Shown here in pieces: positions 1 to 8,641 of a stretch of DNA of 64,000 bases (position 1 is the first letter of the stretch; the number at the start of each line of letters is the position of its first letter). The stretch lies in assembly GCA_963805705.1 (NCBI GenBank), contig CAWDVH010000005.1:1550001-1614000 (forward strand), written 5' to 3'. The position numbers and the translations under genes are program-made. Source of the DNA: CAWDVH01 sp963805705 (GTDB lineage Bacteria > Actinomycetota > Actinomycetes > Streptosporangiales > Streptosporangiaceae). Under the pieces are notes generated by a model. It was not told where the DNA came from. It searched no databases and was given only the letters and a program-made list of their open reading frames with translations.

Positions 1-125
1 CCGCTCGGCCGGCCGATCCTGCGCGGCTGACCGGGCCGCGTTCCGAGGCCGTTCAGCCCGGGCCGAAGCAGACGAACGGGCTGAACGGCACGGACAGGGC
101 GCGGCTCCTGCGCCGGATGGCTGAC

Positions 126-3100
126 TCAACTGCTCCGGTACGGGGGCCAGGCCGGCCGGTCGGCGTCCAGGTCGGCCTCGGCCAGCAGCCGGGCGGCGGC
201 GGCGGGATCATGCAGCAGGGCGGCGAGCAGGTGCCGGGCTGGCCAGCGGCCCGATGCCCAGGCCAGCCCGCAGGCCAGGCCGCCGGCCCCGTCGGCGTGC
301 ACGGCGCCGAGCGTAAAGCGCCACGGCACGGGGACGCCATCCACGACCAGCCGGTCATGCGCATGGTAGGTGGCGGGTGCGTCGGGCAGTACCGCCCGCA
401 CGATCGCGGGGATCTCGCGGCGCACTGATGACGACTCGACCAGGCCGGTGACCTCCTCCGAGACCAGCGGCAGGTCCAGCAGGTCAGCGAGCTGCGCAGC
501 CCGGTCGTACGGGGCCAGCACCAGTGGCAGGCCGGCCACCAGCGGCCACAGGTCCGCGGCGTCCAGCACCAGGACGTCCGCGGCACCGGCCACGACCACC
601 GCGTCCCCGCGTACCGCCCGCACCCGGTCGGGCGGCGCGACCTCGGCGACGGCCGCGAGCGCCGTCCACAAGGCTCGCAGCTGGGCCCGCGTCACCGGCC
701 GCCCTGGATCGGCCAGCCGGTCCAGCAGCTCATCCGGGCCGCCCGGCTCGGCGAGCAACTCGGCGAGCGAGGTACGCACGCCAAGCGCGCGGGCGATAGC
801 CGGGTCCGCTGGCCGGTCGGCCTGGTCGTACAGCCCCGCGAGCAGCGGGTCCGCGTCGGCGATGCGCACGTCAGCGGGCCGGTGGCCATCGAGGACCGGA
901 TGGCGGCGCAGCCACCAGGCGGTGTAGGAGGGCACGTCCGCGTAGCGGCCGTCGGCGAGCAGCACCCGGGTGGGCTCGACGAGCGCCGCTCGCAGGGACG
1001 GCGCCGCGAGCAGGTCCAGGGCCCGCGGCCAGCGGGCCGGGTCGACGAGTTCGAGGTCGCGGACGGCCAGCACTTCCGCCGCCACGGGCGGCACGTCACC
1101 GGCGGGCAGCCGCGCGCGCGCGTCGGCCGCCCACTCATCCGCGCCGTCCAGGTCGAGGTCAGGAGCATCGAGCGCCACGTCCTGCGCGACCAGCAGGCCG
1201 AACGACGACAGCACCCCCACTGCCTCCAGCGTCGCGGCTCCGTGGCGCTGGAGTACCTCCGGGTCGGCTAGGCCGAACGGCGTGCCCGCCGCCACCACCC
1301 CGGCCAGCGGGCCGTCCGGCAGCAGCAGCTCCCCGGCCGGATACCACTCGCCGTCAGCGCCCGGCAGGGCCAGGTCCGCGAGCCACGGCTGCTCCCCCGG
1401 CCGCAGGTGCGCCGCCGCGGCGAGGCTGAGCACCACGTCCGCGACCGGACCAGGATCCTCCTCGTCGTAGGACTGAGCGACCGCCGCGCGCACGGCCGGG
1501 TCGGCCAGGACGCCGCGCGGTGTCGCCTCGACCGCGCCCAGCCGGGCCAGCAGCGGGTGCACCGCGCCGGGATGCACGACGCGAAGGCCAAGGAGCGCCA
1601 GCTGGCCGACGTGCTCAAGACCGGGCCCTGGCAGCAGCAGCCCGCGCGGGCCCCGCACCAGCCGCCCGTCGGCGAGCGGCACCGGCAGCGCGCCGAGCTC
1701 GCCGACCTCGCCTGGCTCGACGGCGGCCAGCGCCTCGTAGAGCCGCCGCCACCAGGCCGGGTCGCGCTCCAGCGAGGCGAGGGTGTCGGCCAGCTCGGCC
1801 AGCCGGAGCCGCCGGGCGCCCAGTACCGCGTAGGCAGGATGCCGCGCCGGGCCGGCGACCAGGCCGGGCAGCACCGGCGCGAGGCAGTCGGCCAGGCCTG
1901 GGAGAGCCGCGTCCAGGATGACCGCGTCCCGCGGCCGGACCCGCAGGCCGGGCCGCTCGGCGGCGGGCAGGAACGCGGTCTCCGGCAGCCGCGCCAGGAT
2001 CGCGCGGCGCAGCTGAGCATCCAGCTCGCCCCGTGCGACCGGGCCAGGGACCAGATCGAGCAGGCCTGCTCCGGGGGCGAGGCCGGGCAGCAGGTGGGCG
2101 TAGCAGTCGGCCGCCTCGTCGACCAGGAAGTCGGTGAGCGGGCCCGGCGCGACATGGCGGCGGTCGGGACTCAGCGGGAACGAGGCCAGCAGCAGCGCCG
2201 GAAGGCCAAGCGGCTCATCCGTCGGCGTCGGCGCGTGCACCACGGCGCTGACCCCCTCAGGCAGGCGGCCGGCCGGCGCATCGCCGTTCTCGCCGCTGGT
2301 GACCGGAACCGCCCAGCGGACCGACCAGGACTCGCGCCCGCGTTCCTCGGCCGGGCGGTCGGCCAGCAGGCGCGGATCGGTCCGGCCGCCCGCGCTCGCC
2401 GTGCGCCACCGGTCGGCCGCGCCGTCGTCGGTGATCGTAACGCCGTCGCCGTCGTGCACTGCGGTCAGCACGCGCGTGCTGCCGTCCACCTCGATCTCGA
2501 TGGCGCCGAGGGCGGGCAGCGCGAGCAGGAGCGCGGGACCGGTCTCGGCGAGCAGTCGTTCGGTGAGGCGGCGCGCGGCCTCGTCCCGCATGGGCAGCGT
2601 CACGGCGGTCGTGAATCCCTCGGGCGGCACATCACCGGCGGCGAAGGGCAGCCGCAGCACCGGCAGGTGACCCGACCGGCCCGCGAGCTCGGCGGCCACC
2701 GCGGGAATCCCCCCGACGAGGTCGCGGGCGGCGCTGCGCGACCAGGCCACCGCGCCGGTGACCGAGGAGATGCGCGGCTCGTCGCTGACCGCGACCGCGG
2801 CGGCGAAGCCCACCCCGAACCGGCCGACCGCTGTCTCGCGCGCGTCGGGTCCCCGCTTGCTGGAGGCGCGCAGCGTGGACAGCGCGGCGACGCCCGCCGC
2901 GTCCAGCGGCGCTCCGGTGTTCGCCGCCACCAGCGTCCCGTCGCTCAGGGCCAGCCGCAGCCGGCCCGCTACTCCCCCGCGCGCGGCCGCGTCGGCCGCG
3001 TTCTGCGCCAGCTCCACCACGACGCGGTCGCGGTAGCCGCCGAGCGCGTAGTCCTCCTCCGCGTTGGCGTCCTCTCGGAAGCGCGCCGGCGACGCTGCCC

Positions 3101-3188
3101 AGGCGTCAAGAACCCGGCGGCGCAGCTCCGCGGTGCCGAACGGGTCGGGCAGGCTGTCCGGCACAGCGCGGATCCGCCTCTCCTTCAT
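126..3188 (-). CDS. Sacsin-like ATP-binding protein (HSP90-type ATPase fold)
   Basis: About 1020 residues. The N-terminal 250 residues look like a GHKL/HSP90-type ATP-binding domain: an N-box-like VVELAQNAADAAA at about residues 57-69 and a glycine-rich VGRFGVGFAA at about 121-130, as in the sacsin N-terminal ATP-binding family of actinobacteria. The remaining 750 residues are Leu/Ala/Pro-rich with no motif I recognise. I chose the ATG at 3188 because the family begins just before the LRRRVLDAW segment; the frame stays open to 3281 but the added residues look non-coding. Cytoplasmic, no signal peptide. The family is widespread but its substrate is unknown; a chaperone-like role is only an inference. 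It is transcribed away from the next gene, with about 300 bp between them. Confidence 0.8.
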   Translation of the reverse strand: MKERRIRAVPDSLPDPFGTAELRRRVLDAWAASPARFREDANAEEDYALGGYRDRVVVELAQNAADAAARGGVAGRLRLALSDGTLVAANTGAPLDAAGVAALSTLRASSKRGPDARETAVGRFGVGFAAAVAVSDEPRISSVTGAVAWSRSAARDLVGGIPAVAAELAGRSGHLPVLRLPFAAGDVPPEGFTTAVTLPMRDEAARRLTERLLAETGPALLLALPALGAIEIEVDGSTRVLTAVHDGDGVTITDDGAADRWRTASAGGRTDPRLLADRPAEERGRESWSVRWAVPVTSGENGDAPAGRLPEGVSAVVHAPTPTDEPLGLPALLLASFPLSPDRRHVAPGPLTDFLVDEAADCYAHLLPGLAPGAGLLDLVPGPVARGELDAQLRRAILARLPETAFLPAAERPGLRVRPRDAVILDAALPGLADCLAPVLPGLVAGPARHPAYAVLGARRLRLAELADTLASLERDPAWWRRLYEALAAVEPGEVGELGALPVPLADGRLVRGPRGLLLPGPGLEHVGQLALLGLRVVHPGAVHPLLARLGAVEATPRGVLADPAVRAAVAQSYDEEDPGPVADVVLSLAAAAHLRPGEQPWLADLALPGADGEWYPAGELLLPDGPLAGVVAAGTPFGLADPEVLQRHGAATLEAVGVLSSFGLLVAQDVALDAPDLDLDGADEWAADARARLPAGDVPPVAAEVLAVRDLELVDPARWPRALDLLAAPSLRAALVEPTRVLLADGRYADVPSYTAWWLRRHPVLDGHRPADVRIADADPLLAGLYDQADRPADPAIARALGVRTSLAELLAEPGGPDELLDRLADPGRPVTRAQLRALWTALAAVAEVAPPDRVRAVRGDAVVVAGAADVLVLDAADLWPLVAGLPLVLAPYDRAAQLADLLDLPLVSEEVTGLVESSSVRREIPAIVRAVLPDAPATYHAHDRLVVDGVPVPWRFTLGAVHADGAGGLACGLAWASGRWPARHLLAALLHDPAAAARLLAEADLDADRPAWPPYRSS

Positions 3189-3496
3189 ACTGCTGGCAGA
3201 TCCAGTTGGCTCGCCAGGGCCCCTATGCTCGCAGACCCGGCCATATTCCTGATGTGCTAGCCGGGAACACGCGGCTAGCACCCCGTCCGGCCGGCGGGCA
3301 CAGAGAACCAGGCCGGGCTTCCAACAAATTCGATTATATGTTTGAATACGATCGCCAGGCTGGCCAAGACTATGGCGGATGCCCGGACACTAGCCTTTCA
3401 GGGCTAGCGGGAATCCGGTATCCGCAGCCGATGCCAGCCGGGTACCGAGGACCAGGAAACCGCGCTTCGACCGCAACCGCCCGACCGGGAGACGAC
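3189..3496. other. Divergent intergenic region with two inverted repeats
   Basis: A gap of 308 bp between divergent genes. It holds a 10-bp perfect inverted repeat (GTGCTAGCCG at 3254-3263 and CGGCTAGCAC at 3272-3281, 8-nt loop) and a second one with the same core (CTAGCC at 3390-3395, GGCTAG at 3402-3407). An AT-rich stretch at about 3320-3355 between them is the likeliest promoter position. No coding sequence is convincing here. Confidence 0.5.
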
Positions 3497-4261
3497 ATGC
3501 TCGCAGCCATCGCACCTGGTGTCAGTCACCCCATGGTCGCCGGCCTGCTCGGGCTCGGGGCGGCGGGGCTTGCCGGTTCTGTCGTGGCCATGGCCTGGAG
3601 CGTGCACGCGCGCCAGATCCGGCTCGCCGAGCAGCTGAGCCGCCGCCAGTTCATCGTGACCGCCGAAGCCAGCGCGGCAAGCCGCACGGCGGACGTCAAC
3701 GGCGGCCCTGAGGCCGCCGTTGACGAGGCCGAGGGGACGGCCAGCGGGGGATCAGTGCCGCCAGTGATCATCGAGGGACCGGAGACCGTGATCACCGGCG
3801 ACCAGGCCCGTTACCGCGTTCGGCCGTCAGGCAGCCGCAAGGTGGTGTCGTGGGCAGCCGGCGGCGGCTCGGTGGCGCAGGCTCCCGACCCGAGCCATCC
3901 CGACGAGCTGCTGCTGATCGCCGACCAGCCGGGTGACCTGACGCTCACCGTGCGGGTGCGCGAGGGGATGCGGGAATACCGCGGGACCAAATCCGTCGTC
4001 GCCGTGCCGGCCGTGACGCCGGCCGCGCCGCCCTTCACGCTACGGCTGTTCCTGCACGGGTGGGGGGTGGTCGTCGTCGCCGTACTGATTGTCGGGTTCG
4101 CCGGAGCCCTCGTGGCCCTGGGCAGCCTGACCTCTTCCGACTTCATCGCGCTGGTCGCCCCGCTGGGGGCGCTGCTCGGCGTGATCGCCGTCGTGCGGGG
4201 CGGGGCGGACGGAGGCAGCCGTCCCGGCCGCGGCCGGGACACACCAGGGCCAGGGACCTGA
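3497..4261 (+). CDS. Hypothetical membrane protein with an Ig-like extracytoplasmic domain
   Basis: 254 residues. The ATG at 3497 has a GGGAG motif 6 nt upstream. Visible parts: a hydrophobic segment at about residues 13-35, a soluble segment with an Ala/Glu-rich stretch, then a beta-rich part (about 85-165) opening with a PPVIIEGPETV pattern and reminiscent of Ig/PKD-like folds, then two hydrophobic helices near the C-terminus (about 180-235), and a Gly/Arg-rich tail. I do not recognise a characterised family. A small envelope protein is the most that can be said. The gene lies divergent from the sacsin-like ATPase and convergent with the next gene. Confidence 0.65.
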   Translation: MLAAIAPGVSHPMVAGLLGLGAAGLAGSVVAMAWSVHARQIRLAEQLSRRQFIVTAEASAASRTADVNGGPEAAVDEAEGTASGGSVPPVIIEGPETVITGDQARYRVRPSGSRKVVSWAAGGGSVAQAPDPSHPDELLLIADQPGDLTLTVRVREGMREYRGTKSVVAVPAVTPAAPPFTLRLFLHGWGVVVVAVLIVGFAGALVALGSLTSSDFIALVAPLGALLGVIAVVRGGADGGSRPGRGRDTPGPGT

Positions 4262-4272
4262 GAGCCCGCCAG

Positions 4273-5022
4273 TCAGGGACTCGACCCTGGCGTGTCCCAG
4301 TCGACCTCGCGCGGCGCCGCGACCTCATCGGGATCCGGCGGCGTGATGCTGACGGCCACTCCGAAGTCCCATAGCTCGACGATATTCCAGTTATCGGCGT
4401 CGGCGTCGGCCGACGGCTCCGCGCTCACCGCGACGCGGCGGGCCAGGCCGGCCGCATCCAGCCACACCTCGGCGGCCATCCGGCGCAGCGCGCGGTACGG
4501 CCCGGCCGGCACGCTCACGCCGGCCGCCACCGCCGCGTCCGCCCGCGTCAGGTCGATGGTGAGGCGGCAGCGGGTCGCGGCCACCCCCCGCACGGTGTCG
4601 GGCCCGACTGCCACGGCGTCGTCACGGGCACCGAACAGCGCGTCCAGGGGCCACAGCGGATCATTCGGTCCGCGCGGCCCGCCCGGATCGCCGAGGAAGA
4701 ACCCGGTCCAGCGGCTGGCCACGCGGATGTAGGCGTTCGCCCCGTCGTAGATCATCTCACGCGGCTCGGTGAGCGGGCGAAGGTCCGCATCACCGTCCCC
4801 GCCCGCTGCGAACGCGGTGGCCAACTTCTCGGGGAACAGCGCCTGAGAAACGCGGGCGCGCCGTGCGGCGAGGTCGGCCACCCCTACGCAGCGCTGGTCG
4901 CGTGCCTGCGGCACCGGCGAGTCGGCGCACCAGGCGAAGGACAGCCGGGCCGTCCCGGCGGCGACGGTCCGGGCCGGGGCGGCTGCCACCCGGTCTGCGA
5001 TGGAGTCGCTCTCGCCCGGCAT
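4273..5022 (-). CDS. Hypothetical protein, possibly LppX/LolA-like fold
   Basis: 249 residues, starting at an ATG preceded by TGGGGAA. There is no signal peptide or lipobox. The order of elements (a conserved Tyr/Ala/Tyr patch around YDGANAYIRV, a Trp-containing loop, and paired beta strands with the pattern AEVWLDAAGLARRVAV) recalls mycobacterial LppX/LprG-type or LolA-like proteins that read out a lipid-binding half-barrel, but without the lipoprotein N-terminus. That resemblance is an impression from strand pattern only. Divergent from the DUF6325-like gene, with 94 bp between the starts. Confidence 0.6.
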   Translation of the reverse strand: MPGESDSIADRVAAAPARTVAAGTARLSFAWCADSPVPQARDQRCVGVADLAARRARVSQALFPEKLATAFAAGGDGDADLRPLTEPREMIYDGANAYIRVASRWTGFFLGDPGGPRGPNDPLWPLDALFGARDDAVAVGPDTVRGVAATRCRLTIDLTRADAAVAAGVSVPAGPYRALRRMAAEVWLDAAGLARRVAVSAEPSADADADNWNIVELWDFGVAVSITPPDPDEVAAPREVDWDTPGSSP

Positions 5023-5116
5023 TTCCCCAGAATAAGGCCCGGCCCCGGTCCGGCCGGATGGCGTGCTCCAGTGCCTGGTACATTCGCGCCATTGTTAACG
5101 ATGGGGAGGTCGGCAC

Positions 5117-6319
5117 ATGCCCGGTCCATTGCAGGTGATCGCCGTGAGCTTCGGTCCCGGTGCCGACTTCGAGGGCCGGGTCCTGGCCGAAGTCGACCGG
5201 CTACAGGGCCGGGGGGTGCTGCGGCTGCTCGACCTGCTCTTCGTCGCGAAGAAGCAGGACGGCACGATCGAGCGCCTGGTCATCGGCGACGAAGACGACT
5301 TCGGCGCGCTGCTGTCGGGAGTTATCCCGGTGAACGGCGCTGGCCCGGTCGGCCCGGCGGCAGGCGGCTCGCCCGGCTTCGAGCCGGCGGACGCACGGGC
5401 GCTGGCCGAGTCCCTGGAGCCTGGGACGGCGCTGGCGTTCCTGCTCATCGAGCACGGGTGGGCGCAGCCGCTCTTCGACGCGATCGCCGAGACCGGCGGG
5501 ACGATGCTGGGCGAGGGCTTCCTCACCGCCGAGGCCGGATTGCTCGTTGGAGCCGAGGTCGCGGCGATGGAGGAGGCGGCTCAGGTGATTGCCGCCGCCC
5601 AGGCCGCCGAGGCAGACGCGACGCTCCTGGCCATGGCCGCGCAGGCCAGGGCGGCCGAGGCGGTCGAAGCCTCGGAAGCGATCCGCGCCGCTGCGGCGGC
5701 CGACGCCATCCGGGCGCTGATCGCCGCCGGCATCGTGGAGGAGGCCGCCGCCCACGAGGCCGCTGAGGCCCTGACGGCGGCCGGTCTCATCATCGCCGCG
5801 GCCGCTGAGGCGGCGGCGGAGGCGGTTGCCCAGGATGCCGCCGTGGTAGCGGCAGCCGACGACGCCACCGTGGCAGCGGTCGAGCAGGACGCCGCCGTGG
5901 TAGCAGGAGCCGACGAGGCGACCGCGGAGGCGGTTGCCCAGGATGCCGCCGTGGTAGCGGCAGCCGATGAGGCCACCGTGACGGCGGTCGAGCAGGACGC
6001 GGCCGTGGTAGCGGCGGCCGATGAGGCCACCGTGACGGTGGTCGAGCAGGACGCGGCCGTGGTATCGGCGGTTGACGAGGCAACCGCGGAGGCCGTCGAG
6101 GATGCCGCCGCCACCGTCAGGGCCGCGTCGATCACCCTGGCCGAGGCGCGGGTCCTGCGATACCTGCCCACGCGGCTGACCTTCGCGCTCATCGCCGGCA
6201 AGCTGGGGATCTCCCGGTCGGCGGCCAAGGACCGGGCCGAGCGCGTCTACCGGAAGCTCGGGGTTCACAGCCGCGCTGAGGCGGTCAGCCGGGCCCGCGT
6301 GCTCGGGCTGATCGACTAG
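5117..6319 (+). CDS. DUF6325-like / LuxR-type HTH fusion with internal 18-residue repeats
   Basis: 400 residues; ATG at 5117 with GGGGAGG upstream. Residues 1 to about 160 resemble the actinobacterial DUF6325 family (small acidic protein starting GPLQVIAVSFG, with a DLLFVAKKQDG segment). Residues 160-340 are almost entirely Ala, Glu, Val and Asp; residues 233-330 form about five copies of an 18-residue unit built on QDAAVVAAADEAT. Residues 341-399 form a LuxR/GerE-type helix-turn-helix (LGISRSAAKDRAERVYRKLG). DUF6325 proteins normally lack a DNA-binding tail, so this fusion could be a regulator using the repeat as a spacer. The 3' end overlaps the convergent phospholipase D gene by 4 nt. Function unknown. 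Confidence 0.75.
   Translation: MPGPLQVIAVSFGPGADFEGRVLAEVDRLQGRGVLRLLDLLFVAKKQDGTIERLVIGDEDDFGALLSGVIPVNGAGPVGPAAGGSPGFEPADARALAESLEPGTALAFLLIEHGWAQPLFDAIAETGGTMLGEGFLTAEAGLLVGAEVAAMEEAAQVIAAAQAAEADATLLAMAAQARAAEAVEASEAIRAAAAADAIRALIAAGIVEEAAAHEAAEALTAAGLIIAAAAEAAAEAVAQDAAVVAAADDATVAAVEQDAAVVAGADEATAEAVAQDAAVVAAADEATVTAVEQDAAVVAAADEATVTVVEQDAAVVSAVDEATAEAVEDAAATVRAASITLAEARVLRYLPTRLTFALIAGKLGISRSAAKDRAERVYRKLGVHSRAEAVSRARVLGLID
5815..6105 (+). repeat. Tandem 54-bp repeat inside the DUF6325-like/HTH gene
   Basis: About five tandem copies of a 54-bp unit, each encoding 18 residues around QDAAVVAAADEAT. Copies differ at a few positions (for example DDAT, DEAT, VDEAT), so the array is not freshly made. 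A multiple of 3 bp means copy-number change would keep the frame. Confidence 0.75.
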
Positions 6320-8118
6320 GGCGAATCGGAGCCGAGCCAGAATTCCACCTGCGGCCTGGCCACGTCGGAGTATGCGGGCCCGCCGGGGCTGCCGTCCTGC
6401 CAGGTATCGTCTCGGGCCAGGCCGTTCCATGTATTGGCGACCCCGGCGGTGCTGCGCTTCGCGCGCTCGTATCGCCATTTATAGGCATCAAAAACTACCT
6501 GGATATATACCGCGTACTCACGGGCCAGCCCCGTGGCGCCGGTGATGATAACGAGATTGTCGTCATTCTCGGAGCTGGCTTTCTTGCCCATGTTGTGCGA
6601 GCCGGTCATGACAACGGGCGAATCGCCGAACGGGTCGACGACAATGAGCTTCGAATGAATCATGACATTGTCATACCGGTGCTCCGGATTTTCTCCGGCC
6701 ACCGGCTGGAGCAGCATGTCCGGCATGACAACGGAAAGCTGGTCGGCGGACTTAGCCCCGCGGTTGAAGATCGTCAGGGTAGCGCCGGTCTTATCACCGG
6801 TGGGTGGCTGGTTGATAACGCCATGCACGAACTTGCCGGCCTTCGCGAGGTCCTCGATGGGCTCGATCAAGCTGGTCGCGGCCGGGCCGGGCTCGAACAT
6901 CAGGAACAGCACTCCGTGCTCAGCGCCGCGAATCAGCTTGGCCGCCTCGCCCAGGTCGATGGGATCATCGACGGTCAGCGACGGGTCAGAAAGCGACTTG
7001 CCGCCCCCCATGGGCAGCGCCGCATACCACGCCCGCAGGCCGACGGGCGGCGCGCCGGGCATAGCCACCGATCCGGGATCTGGCCCGTCGAACGAGCCGT
7101 CCCGGTTGGCCGGGGCGAAGCTTCTGCCGGGAGCAGTACCGGCCTCGTGCAGCCGGTTCCAGTAGCTGAGGAACGACTGCGCCACCGCCGGGTCATGAAT
7201 GTGCAGTGCGTTGTTGCTCTCGGTACACAGGCCGGTAATCGTCCAGTTAGTGGACCCGGTCCATACCGACTGGGGTGTCGTGCCCTGGCAGAACACCAGG
7301 AACTTATTATGGGCCAGCGCCCCGCCGGTCAGCTTGCGGCGCGATAGGTCCACCTGCCCTTGCAGTGTCTGCGCCGCCGCGACATTGACGTCGGGTTTGC
7401 TCGACGTGTAAGAGCCGTTGCCCAGAAGAAGATGACACGACTGGCCGAGGTCAGCCAGCAGCTTAATAAGCTCGTCATCATTCAGCTCATAGAGCGACGC
7501 GTAGACGTTCAGGCCGGCGCTCTTGGCGTCCTGAAGAAGTGACCGCAGCGCCGGGAGCACCGGCCCGGCCAGGTCCTTGCGGAGCTCGCTAGCGGCATTG
7601 GTGATCTCGCCGTGCAGTACCGCGGTGGGGCTGGGCGCGGGCCGTCCGGCCGCCTTATCCTGGTCGATGATGGCCTGCACCGACCTCTCCACCGAGGGCG
7701 TGCCGACGATTCCCCTGGTGAACCACATCCCGAACCCGGCCGTGGTCCCGGTCTCGCAGGTAACCGGATCGGTCCACGAGCTGGCCTGGCCGAGGTCGGC
7801 CTGGCTGCTGCCCGGCGTGCCCATGACCGGAACGACCTGATACTGCACTCCCGGCCGCCCCTGAGCGCCGTAGTCGGCCCAGATGTAGCGCTGAATAGGC
7901 CATTGATCCGACGGCTGGCTGCGGACCCTCGGCGCCGCCGGGCCGGGCGGGGCGGCGGGATCGGGGGCAAAAGGCATGTAGGTCGGCAGGTACGCCGGCG
8001 CGCCGCCGGACTGGTCCTTTCGCTGGACCGCAAAGCCGAGGCAGCCCTCAATCCGGTCGCAGCTCCAGACCAGGACCGCATCGGCTACGTTGGCATAGGC
8101 CCGTGCATCAATTCCCAT
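6316..8118 (-). CDS. Phospholipase D-like domain protein
   Basis: 600 residues, with a GGGGGGA ribosome site upstream of the ATG. Two HKD-type half sites are visible: HNK near residue 269 followed by GSTNW about 20 residues later, and HSKLIVVD near residue 487 followed by GSHN near 509. The second half site is complete; the first lacks the usual Asp of HxKxxxxD (it reads HNKFLVFCQG), so activity may be altered. There is no signal peptide. The family covers phosphodiesterases acting on phospholipids or DNA; the substrate cannot be told here. Base composition is noticeably less GC-rich than the neighbours (for example near 6480-6510), a hint of different origin. It follows a small gene of unknown function by 27 bp, probably in one operon. 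Confidence 0.8.
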   Translation of the reverse strand: MGIDARAYANVADAVLVWSCDRIEGCLGFAVQRKDQSGGAPAYLPTYMPFAPDPAAPPGPAAPRVRSQPSDQWPIQRYIWADYGAQGRPGVQYQVVPVMGTPGSSQADLGQASSWTDPVTCETGTTAGFGMWFTRGIVGTPSVERSVQAIIDQDKAAGRPAPSPTAVLHGEITNAASELRKDLAGPVLPALRSLLQDAKSAGLNVYASLYELNDDELIKLLADLGQSCHLLLGNGSYTSSKPDVNVAAAQTLQGQVDLSRRKLTGGALAHNKFLVFCQGTTPQSVWTGSTNWTITGLCTESNNALHIHDPAVAQSFLSYWNRLHEAGTAPGRSFAPANRDGSFDGPDPGSVAMPGAPPVGLRAWYAALPMGGGKSLSDPSLTVDDPIDLGEAAKLIRGAEHGVLFLMFEPGPAATSLIEPIEDLAKAGKFVHGVINQPPTGDKTGATLTIFNRGAKSADQLSVVMPDMLLQPVAGENPEHRYDNVMIHSKLIVVDPFGDSPVVMTGSHNMGKKASSENDDNLVIITGATGLAREYAVYIQVVFDAYKWRYERAKRSTAGVANTWNGLARDDTWQDGSPGGPAYSDVARPQVEFWLGSDSP

Positions 8119-8145
8119 TCGAATCCCCCCTGCCGAGCATCCTAA

Positions 8146-8394
8146 CTACGCCGGCCGTTCCCCGATACTGGCCGTTCCCTGGATAGGCGTGTCCCCCACT
8201 TCGACGAGCAGCTCCCGGCCGTCCGGCATTATTACGCCCAGCCAGTAGGAGATGGTCCCGTCGGACAGCTCATCCTGGCCGAGGATCTCGATGTCCACGA
8301 CCTCCGGATGGGCGATGAGCAGGCGGCACAGCACGCTGCCCGCATGGTCGGCGGAAGCCGGCCCTGGCACCCTGCTTTCACCAGGGGACATCAT
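8146..8394 (-). CDS. Small hypothetical protein
   Basis: 82 residues, acidic, with a strand pattern around DIEILGQDELSDGTISYWLG and VIMPDGRELLVEVGD. No family recognised. It lies 27 bp upstream of the phospholipase D-like gene on the same strand and probably shares its transcript. Two adjacent ATG codons (8394 and 8391) are possible starts. Confidence 0.5.
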   Translation of the reverse strand: MMSPGESRVPGPASADHAGSVLCRLLIAHPEVVDIEILGQDELSDGTISYWLGVIMPDGRELLVEVGDTPIQGTASIGERPA

Positions 8395-8641
8395 GCAATC
8401 ACCGCTGGGCTGGAGTTACGGCCGGGCCGCGGCCAGGTCTCAGCTCGCCGCGGTGGGCCAGCCCGGCGCGCGGCGCCGTGCCGGATAAGTGCGACAAGCC
8501 GTGGCTGAACGGCGTATCCGTACACATTTCCTAATGTAACCCAGCGTGAACGCGAGAAGCCTTAATGGAGCGCTGACACTCCGGCGTGGCGCGCGCTCTA
8601 TGGGGGAATATAAGCGGATTTCTAGGACTTCAGCGGCAGCG
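8395..8641. other. Intergenic region without recognised content
   Basis: 247 bp between two minus-strand genes. I see no gene, RNA or strong inverted repeat in it. It presumably carries the promoter of the small gene that ends at 8146. Confidence 0.4.

Noticed and set aside
1407..3260. Long plus-strand open frame opposite the sacsin-like ATPase
   Set aside because: Gln/Arg/Gly-rich composition typical of antisense frames in GC-rich DNA; the minus strand carries the conserved ATPase motifs.
5815..6105. CRISPR-like array
   Set aside because: The repeats are contiguous without unique spacers and encode an in-frame protein repeat.
5201..6478. Minus-strand frame with Gly/Arg/His repeats opposite the DUF6325-like gene
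   Set aside because: Its repeats are only the reverse reading of the 54-bp array; the plus-strand frame has a ribosome site and known domains.
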